Below the pieces are notes generated by a model, which was not told where the DNA came from, ran no database searches, and saw nothing but the letters and a program-made list of their open reading frames with translations. Source: Maritimibacter dapengensis (GTDB lineage Bacteria; Pseudomonadota; Alphaproteobacteria; Rhodobacterales; Rhodobacteraceae). From it: a DNA stretch of 64,000 bases. The translations under genes were made by a program, and so were the position numbers. The first letter of the stretch is position 1, and the number at the start of each line of letters is the position of its first letter. This document shows, piece after piece, positions 43,180 to 55,395 of the stretch. Location of the stretch: contig NZ_JAHUZE010000001.1 in the NCBI RefSeq assembly GCF_019218265.1, positions 1 through 64,000 of the forward strand, read 5' to 3'.

Positions 43180-43896
43180 ATGGAGTGGCGGGACCAGGGC
43201 ACGCTTCTGAGCGTGCGGAAACATGGCGAGACCTCGGCGATCATCGAGGTCTTCACGGCCGAACATGGCCGACACGCCGGCGTCGTGCGCGGCGGTGTCA
43301 GCCGCAAGATCGCCCCGATCCTGCAACCCGGGGCACAGCTCGACCTGGCGTGGCGCGCGCGGCTGGAGGAACATATCGGGTCCTTCACCGTGGAGCCGGT
43401 GAAAAGCCGCGCCGTCGTGATGTCGGATCGCAAGGCATTGGCGGCGCTCAACGCGATCACCGCGCTTCTGGCCTTCGCGCTCCCGGAGCGTGAACCGCAT
43501 GCCAAACTCTATGCCCAGACCATCGCCATGCTCGACCTGCTCTCGACCAATGAGGCCTGGCCGGTGGGGTACTTGCAGTGGGAGCTAGCGCTCCTGGAGG
43601 ATCTCGGATACGGCCTCGACCTGTCGCAATGCGCCGTGACCGGCGACCGCGAAGACCTTGCTTTCGTGTCGCCGAAATCCGGTCGCGCAGTGAGCGCGGA
43701 AGGCGCAGGCGACTGGGCGGACAAACTCCTGCCGCTCCCCGAAGAGCTTTTGGGCGTCGTCACCGACGACCTTGTAGGGATCGGTGACGGGCTGCGCACC
43801 ACCGGGCATTTCCTGACCCACGGGCTGGCCCACGCGCTGGGCGACAAGCCGCTTCCCGAAGCCCGCGCCCGGCTCGTGGATCGGCTCACACGGTGA
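43180..43896 (+). CDS. recO: DNA repair protein RecO
   Basis: A 238-residue RecO. The OB-fold N terminus reads [35 protein letters not shown] and [12 protein letters not shown], and the helical C-terminal domain has [18 protein letters not shown]; the cysteine pair of the zinc site in other RecO proteins is reduced. RecO works with RecR to load RecA on SSB-coated DNA. GCGGG precedes the ATG. The gene is followed by a GC-rich hairpin region (43911-43926), possibly a terminator shared with the convergent DUF3775 gene. Confidence 0.9.
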   Translation: MEWRDQGTLLSVRKHGETSAIIEVFTAEHGRHAGVVRGGVSRKIAPILQPGAQLDLAWRARLEEHIGSFTVEPVKSRAVVMSDRKALAALNAITALLAFALPEREPHAKLYAQTIAMLDLLSTNEAWPVGYLQWELALLEDLGYGLDLSQCAVTGDREDLAFVSPKSGRAVSAEGAGDWADKLLPLPEELLGVVTDDLVGIGDGLRTTGHFLTHGLAHALGDKPLPEARARLVDRLTR

Positions 43897-43910
43897 CAGT
43901 CGCAGAAGGA

Positions 43911-43926
43911 GCGGGCTTGCGCCCGC
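43911..43926. terminator. candidate bidirectional terminator hairpin
   Basis: GCGGGC (43911-43916) and GCCCGC (43921-43926) form a perfect stem with a 4-base loop, and a second hairpin GGCC...GGCC lies 24 bases on. They sit between convergent recO and the DUF3775 gene. T-runs are weak. Confidence 0.35.
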
Positions 43927-43995
43927 ACAGGATTTGCGCGGTCCGGCCTTCGGCCAGCCCGCGCGGATCTTGCATATTTAGGGCACGATGAAAGA

Positions 43996-44316
43996 CTATT
44001 TCAGGTGTTCGTCTTCAAGGTCCTCGACGTCATAGCCGAGCGCCTCGAGCCCTGCTTCGAGGTAATCCGCCAGCATCGTCTCGCCCATCAGGTAATCCTC
44101 GGTCGGGGCCGTGGCTTCGGCCTTGGCGGTTTCGATGGCTTCCGACAGGTCTTCGGCATCGAAGGTTTCGCGCCCGATCCACATCACCGCGACGAGGCTG
44201 GCCTGTTCGTCGGTGTTGAGGTCGGCGATATAGCTGCGGATCACGGCCTCGGTCGCCGGCAGTTCACGCGCCTGAATCGCGATCCGGGCGATGCGGGAGG
44301 GGCTGATTTCGAGCAT
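43996..44316 (-). CDS. DUF3775 domain protein
   Basis: A 106-residue soluble, acidic protein. It follows the DUF3775 pattern: an N-terminal helical IARIAIQARE, a central ADLNTDEQASLVAVMWIGRE, and a C-terminal MLADYLEAGLEALGYDVEDLE. Function unknown. It is alone on the minus strand, between recO (convergent) and rmuC (61 bases upstream, same strand); a separate promoter is likely. Confidence 0.75.
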   Translation of the reverse strand: MLEISPSRIARIAIQARELPATEAVIRSYIADLNTDEQASLVAVMWIGRETFDAEDLSEAIETAKAEATAPTEDYLMGETMLADYLEAGLEALGYDVEDLEDEHLK

Positions 44317-44377
44317 GTTTCACCTTTTGCCTGTTCGACCCCATTGTGCGTCAGCGCTGGAAGAGGAGCAAGCGGGT

Positions 44378-45613
44378 TCAGGATTTGGGGAGGCGCACGA
44401 CCGAGGTCTCGTCGGCATCCGGCGCAAGTTCCTCGAAGTCGAAATTGTCGAGCCGCTTGGCACGGTTGCCGGCCTTCTCCGCCGAGATTTTGATGTCCGC
44501 GATATCCTTGGACGCCTGATGAAAGTGGCGGTCGAGGTTCTCGACCCGGTCGCCGAGCCGGTTCACGTCGGCAAACAGCATGTGGAGTTCCTTGCGGATC
44601 GCGCCCGCCTGTTCGCGCATCCGTGCATCCTTCAGAATCGCGCGCATCGTGTTGAGCGTGGCCATGCAGGTGGTGGGCGACACGATCCACACGTGGGCCT
44701 CGAACCCCTCGCGCACGAGCTCGGCGAAATTGGCGTGAAGTTCGGCATAGACCGCTTCGGACGGCAGGAACATGAGCGCGCCATCGGCGGTCTCGCCCTC
44801 GATGATGTATTTCTCGCTGATCGCCTTGATATGCGCGCGCACGGCAGTTTTCATCATCCGCGCAGCTTCGGCGACCTGCTGTTGGCTTTCGGCCCGGCGG
44901 AGCGCCTCGTAGGCTTCCAGCGGGAATTTGCTGTCGATCACGATGGGGCCGGGCGGGTTCGGCAGGTGGATCAGGCAATCGGCGCGTTTGCCGTTCGAGA
45001 GCGTCTGCTGAAACGCATAGCTGTCGGTGGGAAGCGCCTTGGACACGATGTCGTTGAGCTGGATTTCCCCGAAAGCCCCGCGTGTCTGCTTGTTCGAGAG
45101 AATGTCTTGCAGGCTCAGCACATCGCCCGACAGTTTCTCGATATTCGCCTGTGCGCGGTCGATGGTGGCGAGCCGTTCCTGAAGCTCGGTCAGGGATTTC
45201 GTCGTCTTCACGGTGGATCCTGTCAGCGTCTCGTTCATCCGCTCCTGAAGGTCCGAGAGCGACCGCGCCGATTTCATCGCATTGTCGTGCAGGCGCTCCT
45301 GCATCTCGCGTTGCACCTCTGCGAGCCGGTGTTCCATGCGCTGGATCACCTGCGTTTGCGCATTGGCCTGGCTGTCGGACACGGTGCGCAGACCACCTGA
45401 GAGCTGATCCTGCCCCTGGCCCAGCAATTGCACGGCGTTGGAGATACCGCCGAGTTGCTGGGCCAGGTCTGCGTTCGCGGCCGAAGAACGGCCGGTCCGC
45501 ACGAGGAGCACGATAAGGAGGATGACGAGCAGAAGGAGCACGCCGCCCGCGATGAGGCCGGCAAGGGTCACGGGGTCCGAGAGGTCGAGGATGATGTCGC
45601 CGATCTGGATCAT
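44378..45613 (-). CDS. rmuC: DNA recombination protein RmuC
   Basis: A 411-residue RmuC. An N-terminal hydrophobic helix (about residues 12-40) is followed by a long coiled coil (50-150) and the nuclease-like core: [42 protein letters not shown] and [18 protein letters not shown]. RmuC limits recombination at inverted repeats. The start at 45613 is the ATG that overlaps the mutL stop by four bases, placing rmuC in a repair operon with mutL. Confidence 0.9.
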   Translation of the reverse strand: MIQIGDIILDLSDPVTLAGLIAGGVLLLLVILLIVLLVRTGRSSAANADLAQQLGGISNAVQLLGQGQDQLSGGLRTVSDSQANAQTQVIQRMEHRLAEVQREMQERLHDNAMKSARSLSDLQERMNETLTGSTVKTTKSLTELQERLATIDRAQANIEKLSGDVLSLQDILSNKQTRGAFGEIQLNDIVSKALPTDSYAFQQTLSNGKRADCLIHLPNPPGPIVIDSKFPLEAYEALRRAESQQQVAEAARMMKTAVRAHIKAISEKYIIEGETADGALMFLPSEAVYAELHANFAELVREGFEAHVWIVSPTTCMATLNTMRAILKDARMREQAGAIRKELHMLFADVNRLGDRVENLDRHFHQASKDIADIKISAEKAGNRAKRLDNFDFEELAPDADETSVVRLPKS

Positions 45614-47454
45614 GTGCGGCCGAAAAGCCTCTCGAAGTCGGACAGTTTGAGTTCCACGTAAGTGGGCCGCCCGTGGTTGCACTGGCCGGAATGGGGCGTC
45701 GCCTCCATTTCGCGCAGCAGCGCATTCATCTCCTCGGCGCGCATCCGTCGGCCCGAGCGGATCGAACCGTGACAGGCGACGCGCGACAGGACCGCTTCGA
45801 TTTTCTCCTGCACATGTTGCGTGGTGCCCAGATCGGCCACTTCATCGAGCACGTCTCGGATCATCGCTTCAGCGTTCACGGTGCCCAGAATAGCGGGAGT
45901 TTCACGCACCGCGATGGCCCCGCCGCCAAAGGCCTCGATCACGAGTCCCATTGCGGCCAATTGGTCGGACATGGCGAGCAGCGTCTGCGCGTCGCTTTCG
46001 GACAGGTCCACGATTTCGGGGATCAGGAGCGCCTGACGCGCAACGCCGTTTTCGGCCATCTGGCGTTTGAGCTTTTCGTAGTTCAGCCGTTCATGCGCGG
46101 CGTGGCCGTCGACGATGACCATGCCGGTTTCGGTCTGTGCGATGATGTAATTCTCGTGCACCTGAGCGCGGGCGGCCCCGAGCGGCAGATGTTCGGCCAC
46201 ACGCGCATCGTCGCGCTCCGGCTCGATCGGGTCGAACCGGGCCGACGGCGTTTCGGAAAAGCCCATCGCGCCTTGGGCCGGGGCCTGCGACTGGTAGCTG
46301 TGCTGGATCTGCGCGGACGAGGGCCTGTCCATCTGGTAGACGCGAGGTCCGGTCGGCTCTGGCCGCATCGCGCCCAGCGTGGCGTCGGCCACGGTCGACG
46401 ACGCCCGGTGTCCCGCTTCAGCGAGCGCATGGCGCAGGGACGATACGATCAGCCCGCGTACCAGCCCCGGTTCGCGGAACCTCACCTCGGATTTCGCCGG
46501 GTGCACGTTCACGTCCACCAGCTTCGGGTCGCAGGTTACGAAAAGCGCTGCCGCCGGATGGCGGTCGCGGCTGAGGAAATCGGCATAGGCCCCGCGCAGC
46601 GCACCGTAGAGCAGCTTATCGCGCACCGGGCGTCCGTTCACGAACAGGAACTGCGCCACCGCCGCACCGCGCGAATAGGTGGGCAGCGCGGCATAGCCCG
46701 TCAGCCGGAACCCTTCGCGCAGCGCGTCGATGGGAAGCGCGTTCTCGGCGAAATCGCGACCGAGGATCGTGCTCAGCCGGGCATGGAGCGCGTCGAACAG
46801 GTCGCCGTTCTCTGGCGGGCATTGGAACGTCACGCGGCCTTCACCGCCGCCGGACACGTCGCGAAGGGTGAAGCCGATATGGGGTTCTGCCATCGCCAGT
46901 CGCTTGACCACATCCGTGATCGCCTGCGCCTCGGCGCGGTCGGTGCGCAGGAACTTGAGCCGCGCGGGCGTGGCGTAGAACAAGTCGCGCAATTCCACGA
47001 CCGTGCCGCGCGACAGGGCGGCGGGCTTCACCGGGTCCATCTCCCCGCCCGCAACGCGAAGCTGCGCGGCGTCCCCCTCGGCGCGGGACGTTATGGTCAA
47101 CCGCCCGACCGCGCCGAGCGATGGCAATGCTTCGCCCCGGAAGCCGAAGGTGTGGATGTCGAGCAGGTCGGAACCGTCGATTTTCGACGTCGCATGGCGC
47201 GAGAGGGCCAGCGGTAAATCCGCGCCCTCGATCCCGCAGCCGTCGTCGGACACGCGGATGAGCGTCTTGCCACCGTCCGCATAGGCCACCTCGATACGGG
47301 TCGCGCCCGCGTCGATGGCGTTCTCCACCAGTTCCTTGACCGCAGAGGCGGGCCGCTCCACCACTTCACCGGCGGCGATCCTGTTGATCGCGGCATCGTC
47401 CAACTGCCGAATGACAGGTCGATGTGTGCTTATATTGGGGGCGGTGTCCGGCAT
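45610..47454 (-). CDS. mutL: DNA mismatch repair protein MutL
   Basis: A 614-residue MutL. The GHKL ATPase N terminus has [40 protein letters not shown] and [13 protein letters not shown]. The middle has a linker with low complexity, and the C-terminal dimer domain has [13 protein letters not shown] and [16 protein letters not shown](x)2E(x)4E endonuclease motif is approached only loosely ([13 protein letters not shown]). MutL couples MutS mismatch recognition to strand removal. It precedes rmuC with a four-base overlap. Confidence 0.93.
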   Translation of the reverse strand: MPDTAPNISTHRPVIRQLDDAAINRIAAGEVVERPASAVKELVENAIDAGATRIEVAYADGGKTLIRVSDDGCGIEGADLPLALSRHATSKIDGSDLLDIHTFGFRGEALPSLGAVGRLTITSRAEGDAAQLRVAGGEMDPVKPAALSRGTVVELRDLFYATPARLKFLRTDRAEAQAITDVVKRLAMAEPHIGFTLRDVSGGGEGRVTFQCPPENGDLFDALHARLSTILGRDFAENALPIDALREGFRLTGYAALPTYSRGAAVAQFLFVNGRPVRDKLLYGALRGAYADFLSRDRHPAAALFVTCDPKLVDVNVHPAKSEVRFREPGLVRGLIVSSLRHALAEAGHRASSTVADATLGAMRPEPTGPRVYQMDRPSSAQIQHSYQSQAPAQGAMGFSETPSARFDPIEPERDDARVAEHLPLGAARAQVHENYIIAQTETGMVIVDGHAAHERLNYEKLKRQMAENGVARQALLIPEIVDLSESDAQTLLAMSDQLAAMGLVIEAFGGGAIAVRETPAILGTVNAEAMIRDVLDEVADLGTTQHVQEKIEAVLSRVACHGSIRSGRRMRAEEMNALLREMEATPHSGQCNHGRPTYVELKLSDFERLFGRT

Positions 47455-47624
47455 GGCACCAGACCTAGCATGTCTGGGCCAGATTCGGAAAGCAGGAACA
47501 CGCCTGCATCACGTGTCCTTTGTATATAGATGGGCACAAGGTTTTTTCGTTCAAGACTGGTGCTTTTGCCCGGATTTCCGTCAGTTCGAACCCGTCGCAG
47601 ACGGCTCAAGCTGGGAAACACGAC

Positions 47625-48041
47625 ATGTCCGAAACCTCCGATAGCGATCCGCCAACCTGGTATCACGGCACCCGCGCCGAGCTTAAGCTTGGCGATCTTC
47701 TTGTCCCCGGCAAACCGTCGAATTTCGGTTCTGGGGCGGCGATGTCGTGGGTCTATTTCACCGCGACGCTGGATGCGGCGATCTGGGGCGCGGAACTTGC
47801 CCGAGGTGACGGGCGGCAGCGTATCTATGTCATTGAGCCGACCGGTCCTTTCGAGGATGACCCCAACCTGACCGACAAGAAATATCCCGGCAACGTCACC
47901 CGTTCCTACCGTTCGCGCCACGGGCTGCGCGTCGTGGGAGAGCTTGTCTCGTGGGATGGCCACACACCCGAGCAACTCCGGGCGATGCGCGAAGGATTGG
48001 CGATACTCGCGGCGGAAGGCCGCGATATCATCATCGACTAG
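47625..48041 (+). CDS. arr: rifampin ADP-ribosyltransferase
   Basis: A 138-residue Arr-family protein, which transfers ADP-ribose from NAD to a hydroxyl of rifampin and so inactivates it. It contains the family set: YHGTRAELKLGDLLVPG, SWVYFTATLDAAIWGAELA, YVIEPTGPFEDDPNLTDKKY and SYRSRHGLRVVGELVSW. The ATG at 47625 gives a length equal to known Arr proteins. No integron cassette site or transposon is beside it, so this looks like a resident chromosomal gene. It is divergent from mutL. Confidence 0.9.
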   Translation: MSETSDSDPPTWYHGTRAELKLGDLLVPGKPSNFGSGAAMSWVYFTATLDAAIWGAELARGDGRQRIYVIEPTGPFEDDPNLTDKKYPGNVTRSYRSRHGLRVVGELVSWDGHTPEQLRAMREGLAILAAEGRDIIID

Positions 48042-48051
48042 AAATGGGGCC

Positions 48052-49364
48052 TCATTCGACCGTCGGTTCCAGCCCGTCCGGCTTTCCAACCACGACGAAG
48101 CGCAGGTTCTCCGGCTGGAACAACTCCGCCGCCACCCGGTTCGCCTCTTCCAGTGTCACGGCGTTGACCTTGTCGTTGCGGGTCTTGGGATAGTCGATGG
48201 AATAGCCGTCCATCTGCATCCCGACCAGAAGGCTCGCGATCCGGTCGTTCCCATCGAAGCGAAGCGGGTAGGCGCCGGTGAGATAGAGCTTGGCCGAGGC
48301 CAGCTCCTCCTCCGTGATGCCCTCTTCGGCCATCTTGCGCCATTCGTCCTGCACGACCGTGACCGCTTCGCCCATCCGGGCATTCACCGTCGAAAAGCTG
48401 CCCATGAGCGCTTCGGTGTAATCGGAATCGACAAGGTAGGAGCCGATGCCATAGGTCAGCCCGCGCTTCTCGCGGACTTCGTCCATCAGGCGGCTCTCGA
48501 ACCCGGAGCCACCCATGACCGTGTTGAGGATATAGGCCGCGAAGAAATCGGGGTCGGTGATCTCCATTCCGGGCTGGCCGAGGCGCGCCACCGATTGCGG
48601 GGTGTCGAACTCGGTGACGCTGACGCCCGGTGCGGCGCCGAAATCCACTTCGTCCGGGAATGGCTTGCCCTCGTCCGGCAGGTCGCCCAGCACCCGGTCC
48701 ATCAGGTCGCCCAATTGCTCGGGCGTGATGTCTCCGACGGCCGCGACATAAACGCGGTCCTTGGCGATGGCGTTTTGCCAGGCCTCGATGATGTCGTCGC
48801 GGGTCAGCCCGGTCACGCTGTCGATCGTGCCGCCCAGATAGCTGCCATAGGGGTGGTCGCCATAGGCGGCTTCGGCCATCAGATCGCCCACGATGTCTTC
48901 TGGATCGGTCGCACGCGACCGCAGGTGGGCGAGCACCTGGCCACGCACCCGTTCCACCGCGTCTTCGGGGAATGTCGGCTCGCTCAAGGACGCCGCGATC
49001 AGCTCGGCGGACGGCGCCATGTTCTCGGTCAGGAACCGCGACGAGACGGTAAGCGTGTCCCCGTAGATATCGAACCCGATGGACGTGGCGAGGTTCTCCT
49101 TGGCTTCCGCGAAAGCGCGGCTGTCCATATCAGCTGAGCCTTCTTCCAGAAGCCCGGTCATCAGGTTCGTCGCACCGCGCTTGCCGGGTTCATCCAGCGA
49201 TGCGCCACCGCGAAACCGGATTTCCAGCGCGACAAAGGGGATGGAATGCTCTTCGACGAGCCATGCCGTCAGGCCGTCGGGCGAGGTCACTTCCTGAATG
49301 TCGACCTCGGCTCGCGCGGGCAGGGCGAAGACGATCAGCGCGAAAAGCGTCGGGATCAGGCGGT

Positions 49365-49368
<4 letters not shown>
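48052..49368 (-). CDS. M16 family peptidase-like protein, likely non-catalytic subunit
   Basis: A 438-residue exported protein with a signal peptide (MNRLIPTLFALIVFALPARAE). It has the M16 fold (ALEIRFRGGASLDEPGKRGATNLM and SGFESRLMDEVREKRGLTYG) but the zinc motif HxxEH is replaced by LLEEGSAD, so it cannot bind the metal. It overlaps the active M16 gene by four bases and should form a heterodimer with it, like the alpha/beta processing-peptidase pair. Confidence 0.88.
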
Positions 49369-50780
<1,412 letters not shown>

Positions 50781-50872
50781 GGAAAACCCTCCGTTCTCAC
50801 GAAGAGTTAGCGGATGAGCCGCTACCTGCAACCCTCATTGACGCGCGTGTGATCGGGTGAGACCGGGGTGTT

Positions 50873-51406
50873 TCAGTTGTCGAGCCGAAGCGGGTCAGGC
50901 GGTGCCGAGGACGTCGGGATCCCGGCGGCGCGCAGCCGATCCAGCTCGAGGTGCTGGTCCAGTTCCTGTTCGGCGTAGCTGTTGTAATAGACGTTCACGT
51001 TGAACAGCCGTTCCAGCAATCTGCCATTGTTCTTGCGGCGGTATTCCAGGTCTTCGGCTGCGACCGTCGCCCGGATGTCCGATCCAGCGCCATACCGACC
51101 GGCCTGCGCGAGAAGCGCACTTTCCGCTGCGGTCGCACCGCTGTTGGTCGCGGCCTCTTCGGTTCCGCCCAATGCGACGGCGGCGACAGCGAAAGGATTG
51201 ATATCCGCCCTGTTCGTGCCGCCGGGTGTCGGCGCGGGAAGCGATTCGTAGTCTTCGGGTGCCTCCAAAGGCTTCGTCGGCTTGATCGAAAACTCGTCAG
51301 GTGTGTCCGAGCGGATGTTCATCAACTGCGGGTCGCCTTCGGAACAGGCCGACAGCGCCAAGACACCCATCAGGGCCAATCCCGCTATGATCCGACTGGA
51401 TTGCAT
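50873..51406 (-). CDS. DUF3035 lipoprotein
   Basis: A 177-residue lipoprotein: charged start, hydrophobic stretch and lipobox LSAC with Cys21. The rest matches DUF3035: PDEFSIKPTKPLEAPEDYESLPAPTPGG, then a helical segment and EYRRKNNGRLLERLFNVNVYYNSY. A conserved protein of unknown role in Rhodobacteraceae, typically right after lspA, as here. The start at 51406 gives a normal signal; the in-frame start at 51463 would add a hydrophilic leader. Confidence 0.85.
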   Translation of the reverse strand: MQSSRIIAGLALMGVLALSACSEGDPQLMNIRSDTPDEFSIKPTKPLEAPEDYESLPAPTPGGTNRADINPFAVAAVALGGTEEAATNSGATAAESALLAQAGRYGAGSDIRATVAAEDLEYRRKNNGRLLERLFNVNVYYNSYAEQELDQHLELDRLRAAGIPTSSAPPDPLRLDN

Positions 51407-51472
51407 CCTTGCCTCCTGCACCCGTTTGGACACTTCTTTACCCCATGAACCACCCGGCGTCACGGGGGGAAT

Positions 51473-51940
51473 CTAGTCCTGTTGCGGCTTTGCAAACAGG
51501 ATAAGCCCGATTGCCCCCGCGAAGACCGCTATATCTGCCAGGTTGAACGAATAAGGGTTCTGAATGCCGCAGCAGGACATGTTGAGGAAATCCGCGACAG
51601 CGCCATAGATCAGACGGTCGATCACGTTGCCCAGCGCCCCCCCGACCAGCACCCCGGCAGAGATCAGCGCAAGTCCCTGCATCCGGTCGCGCCGGACCCA
51701 GTAGAGCACTGCCGCGATGATCACCACGGCCACCCCGATCAGGATCCAGCGCCGAGCATCGCCTGCATCCGAGAAGAGGCCGAAATTGATCCCCTCGTTC
51801 CACGCCATGCGCAGGTTGAGGATAGGCGGGATCACGTCGATAGCGCCGACTTCCTTCAGGTTCAGGTACTGCACCACGAGCCATTTCGTCGCCTGATCGA
51901 CGACGAAAACAATGGCCGCGGTGATCCAGAGCCCGCGCAT
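51473..51940 (-). CDS. lspA: lipoprotein signal peptidase
   Basis: A 155-residue inner-membrane aspartyl peptidase that cleaves prolipoproteins before the lipid-bearing cysteine. Four membrane helices fit the family. Catalytic aspartates are in GNVIDRLIYGAVADFL; FVVDQATKWLV and RMAWNEGINFGLF are conserved blocks. Its start overlaps the purH stop as TGATG. It precedes the DUF3035 lipoprotein gene. Confidence 0.93.
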   Translation of the reverse strand: MRGLWITAAIVFVVDQATKWLVVQYLNLKEVGAIDVIPPILNLRMAWNEGINFGLFSDAGDARRWILIGVAVVIIAAVLYWVRRDRMQGLALISAGVLVGGALGNVIDRLIYGAVADFLNMSCCGIQNPYSFNLADIAVFAGAIGLILFAKPQQD

Positions 51941-53529
51941 CAGTGACGGAAGTGGCGCATGCCGGTGAAGACCATGGCGAGCCCGGCTTCGTTCGCCGCC
52001 GCGATCACCTCGTCGTCACGCATCGAGCCGCCCGGTTGGATCACGCAGGTCGCGCCCGCCTGAGCGGCTTCGAGAAGCCCGTCGGGGAAGGGAAAGAACG
52101 CGTCCGAAGCCACGGCCGATCCGATCGCGGGCGATTGATCGAGCCCGATCTGATCCGCCATGCGCTGTGCTTTGGCCGCTGCAATCAGCGCGGAGTCGAG
52201 GCGGCTCATCTGACCGGCACCGACGCCAACCGTGGCTTTGTCCTTCACATAAACGATGGCGTTCGATTTCACGTGCTTCGCGACCTTCCAGGCGAACAGG
52301 AGGTCTTCCATCTGCGCGTCGGTCGGCGCTTTCTCGGTCACGACCCTGAGGTCATCCATCCCGATGAACCCGTTATCCTTGTTCTGGAACAGGTAGCCGC
52401 CCGCCACCTGCCGGATCGTCTGACCGCCTGCGCGGTTGTCAGGCAGACCGCCCGTGGTCAGCAGGCGCAGGTTCTTTTTCGCCGCGAAAATCTCTTTCGC
52501 CTCGTCCGATGCGCCGGGGGCGATCACGACCTCGGTGAAAATCTCGGTGATCGCCTTCGCGGTGTCCGCGTCGAGCGGCTGGTTCAGCGCAACGATGCCG
52601 CCAAAGGCGGATGTGCGGTCGCAGTCGAACGCCTTTTGGTAGGCATCGAGAAGACTATCGCCCCGTGCGACGCCGGACGGGTTCGCGTGCTTGATGATCG
52701 CAACCGCCGGACCGTCCTCGGGCCGGAATTCGGAAACGAGCTCGAATGCCGCATCTGTGTCGTTGATGTTGTTGTAGCTGAGCGCCTTGCCCTGATGGAC
52801 CTCGGCGGTCGCCACGCCCTCGCGCTCCGACCCATCGACATAGAACGCCGCGTCCTGATGCGGGTTCTCGCCGTAACGCATGGTCTGTTTCAACGCGCCC
52901 GCCACGACCCGGCGGCGCGGGTTGGCCTCACCAATGGCCTCGGCCATCCAGCCCGACACGGCGGCGTCATAGGCCCCGGTCCGGGCATAGGCGATCTGCG
53001 CGTGACGCTGGCGGAAGGCATGGCTCGTCTGCCCGTCATTGGCGTCCAGCTCGGCAAGCAGGGCGTCGTAATCCTCGACATCGACTATGGTCGTGACGAA
53101 CCCGTGGTTCTTGGCCGCCGCGCGGATCATCGCGGGGCCGCCGATGTCGATGTTCTCGATCATCTCGTCATAATCCGCACCACGCGCCAGCGCCGCCTCG
53201 AACGGATAGAGGTTCACGACCAGAAGGTCGATGCCGCCAATCCCGTGTTCCTCCATCGCCGCGATATGGTCGTCGTTGTCGCGCAGGGCGAGAAGCCCGC
53301 CATGCACCATCGGGTGCAGCGTCTTGACCCGCCCATCCATCATTTCCGGGAACTTCGTGACCTCGGAGACGTCCTTGACCGCTACGCCCGCATCCCGAAG
53401 CGCCTTCGCGGACCCGCCGGTCGACAGGATCTCGACCCCGCGACCCTCCAGCGCCTTGCCCAGATCGACCAGCCCGGTCTTGTCGGAAACGGAAATCAGC
53501 GCGCGGCGCACGGGGTGAAGGTCGGTCAT
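51940..53529 (-). CDS. purH: bifunctional AICAR transformylase/IMP cyclohydrolase
   Basis: A 529-residue enzyme for the last two steps of purine synthesis. The N-terminal MGS-like cyclohydrolase part has [30 protein letters not shown] and [13 protein letters not shown]. The C-terminal transformylase part has [48 protein letters not shown] and [11 protein letters not shown]. It lies 20 bases after the heparinase-like gene and is coupled to lspA. Confidence 0.95.
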   Translation of the reverse strand: MTDLHPVRRALISVSDKTGLVDLGKALEGRGVEILSTGGSAKALRDAGVAVKDVSEVTKFPEMMDGRVKTLHPMVHGGLLALRDNDDHIAAMEEHGIGGIDLLVVNLYPFEAALARGADYDEMIENIDIGGPAMIRAAAKNHGFVTTIVDVEDYDALLAELDANDGQTSHAFRQRHAQIAYARTGAYDAAVSGWMAEAIGEANPRRRVVAGALKQTMRYGENPHQDAAFYVDGSEREGVATAEVHQGKALSYNNINDTDAAFELVSEFRPEDGPAVAIIKHANPSGVARGDSLLDAYQKAFDCDRTSAFGGIVALNQPLDADTAKAITEIFTEVVIAPGASDEAKEIFAAKKNLRLLTTGGLPDNRAGGQTIRQVAGGYLFQNKDNGFIGMDDLRVVTEKAPTDAQMEDLLFAWKVAKHVKSNAIVYVKDKATVGVGAGQMSRLDSALIAAAKAQRMADQIGLDQSPAIGSAVASDAFFPFPDGLLEAAQAGATCVIQPGGSMRDDEVIAAANEAGLAMVFTGMRHFRH

Positions 53530-53549
53530 GTCGGTTTAAGTCCCTTGGA

Positions 53550-55304
53550 TCAATCTGGCAGCTCGTCCGGCTCGTCCCTGACAAGGTCGCGCGTGCCAAT
53601 CGGCGTGTCCTGCGCCTTGGCCAAGGTCCAGCGGATGCGCGTCGCATACTCCATGGCGCGGCCAGATAGAACCACCTGTTTTGACGCACGGGGCTTGAGG
53701 CGTGTTTTTTCCAGATACACCGATGGCGTGAGGTGCAATTCCACCCGCCCTTCGAACCGGAACACCCAGATCTCCCCGGATCTCAGCGCCATCGACACGG
53801 CGGTCCCGCCCATGTCGAGCGTCGCGTCCACATCCGGGTGAAGATGGAACCGGATGTCGAACGGCACGCCGCGGTCGCCTTCACGTTCGAGCGCGCGCAC
53901 GAACCGCGCCTGTTCGGCCTCGCTCATGGCCGCCAGCGTGTCCTCGCCCGCCACCATGCGCCCATCCAGCGCCAGTTCGACCCGGCGCACATGGGTCAGC
54001 CCGTAACTCCCGACGTAACCGTTATGCCCGGCCACGATCCCGTTCATGGAATCATTGCCCGCTGCACGTGCCTCGACCTCCGAAGGTGGTTCGACAAGTT
54101 GGGCGCGCGGGCCTTCGACGGTCGGCTCCGGTGTGCCCAGGCGAGACGACGACATGCCGGTCAGCCCGAGCACCGAATGCGATGGTGTCGCGCGTCCGGC
54201 CTTGGCCCAGTCGTCGCCGAAATGTTCGCCCGACCCGCAGTTGACGACCAACGGGCGGCGACCCGATGTGATCTCGATGGCCAAGGTGGAGGCATGGGCG
54301 TTGTAGCTCGCCTTGCCAGTCGGCGGCTGGGCCGCGTCCATGACGACCGACGTGCGCCCCGAGGACAGCCGCGCATAGCCCATCGCCAGCCCTTTCGGCT
54401 GGGTGTTTCGCGTGCCGGATGCCGCGAGCGCCTGATCCAGACGTCCTTCGATCCCGCGCCCGCCACCGTGAAAACGTGCCAGACCGCCATCCGAATGGCG
54501 CAGCGCGCGCAGGGTCGGCGCGATTCGTTCGATCGCGGCGGTATGCGCGGGGTCGGGGCTGTGTCCGGCCTCGACCAGCGCGAGCGACGCCCAGTTCAGA
54601 AGCGTGAAGACCTCGAGCAATTCTTCCGGGTTGCGGGTCGGAATGCCCCCGTCCTCGTCGATCTGCGCATCGCACTCCTTGGCGAGCGCCCGTGTCGCCT
54701 TGCCCACGTAGTCTCCCATGCCTTCAAGCGCGAGCCCGGCATAGATCAACCCGGTCAGAGCCTCGAACCTCGGCAGACCGGGAGACGTCGCCTGCCAACG
54801 GCGGGACAGGAAGATGCTTTGCTGTCCGAGAAGCCGGAAGAACGCCTCCGACTCGTTTTTTTCCGCACCCGTCAGGATGAGCAGCGCATGGCTGATCCAG
54901 CGGATCAGACGCCGACCAGCCAGATCTGGCACCCATCCCGGCCCGTTCCCGCGCCCGTAACGCTCGATCCAGTCGAGCGTCCAGTATTGCGCACGCGCCC
55001 GTGCCTGCCTGTCTCCAAGCGCGGCGAGGTCGTCAATCCAGCCGAAGCCATGCAAGGCGGCCTCGAAGGCCGGGGTGGGCGGGGTCAGTTCCCAAAGGCT
55101 CGTGCCGGGCGCGGCCTGCACCAGATGACCCGCGAACAGGAAATTCCCCGCGACGAGCTGCTTGCCGCGTGCATAGCCGCCGATGGTGCGGGGTTCGGGC
55201 TGCGAGGTGAACCCGGTGGCCGGACGCGCGCGTGTGGCCCGCCGCGCATGCCAGCGGTTCAGAAAACGCGTGCCGCGTCCAAGGGTCGGATACTCCTGTG
55301 CCAC
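53550..55304 (-). CDS. heparinase II/III family protein
   Basis: A 584-residue protein starting at a GTG behind GAGGA. It has the helical N-terminal domain (WIDDLAALGDRQARARAQYWTLDWIERYG, then GLIYAGLALEGMGDYV) and a C-terminal beta domain with PLVVNCGSGEHFGDDW, the family's catalytic tail region. In alphaproteobacteria the gene is regularly beside purH. The enzymatic target is unknown, possibly an acidic polysaccharide of the envelope. No signal peptide is evident. Confidence 0.85.
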   Translation of the reverse strand: MAQEYPTLGRGTRFLNRWHARRATRARPATGFTSQPEPRTIGGYARGKQLVAGNFLFAGHLVQAAPGTSLWELTPPTPAFEAALHGFGWIDDLAALGDRQARARAQYWTLDWIERYGRGNGPGWVPDLAGRRLIRWISHALLILTGAEKNESEAFFRLLGQQSIFLSRRWQATSPGLPRFEALTGLIYAGLALEGMGDYVGKATRALAKECDAQIDEDGGIPTRNPEELLEVFTLLNWASLALVEAGHSPDPAHTAAIERIAPTLRALRHSDGGLARFHGGGRGIEGRLDQALAASGTRNTQPKGLAMGYARLSSGRTSVVMDAAQPPTGKASYNAHASTLAIEITSGRRPLVVNCGSGEHFGDDWAKAGRATPSHSVLGLTGMSSSRLGTPEPTVEGPRAQLVEPPSEVEARAAGNDSMNGIVAGHNGYVGSYGLTHVRRVELALDGRMVAGEDTLAAMSEAEQARFVRALEREGDRGVPFDIRFHLHPDVDATLDMGGTAVSMALRSGEIWVFRFEGRVELHLTPSVYLEKTRLKPRASKQVVLSGRAMEYATRIRWTLAKAQDTPIGTRDLVRDEPDELPD

Positions 55305-55395
55305 CTGTCCTCGTCTCAGTTTTCCGGGCCTCGGTTTCCGGGGCTGCCCCTTCGCGGGTCTCTGGCGCGCATCCTACAGAGCCGTCTCGGGGGTG

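Noticed and set aside
51943-53841. 632-residue plus-strand reading frame
   Set aside because: It is antisense to purH and the start of the heparinase-like gene. Its composition (Arg/His-rich) is that of a shadow.
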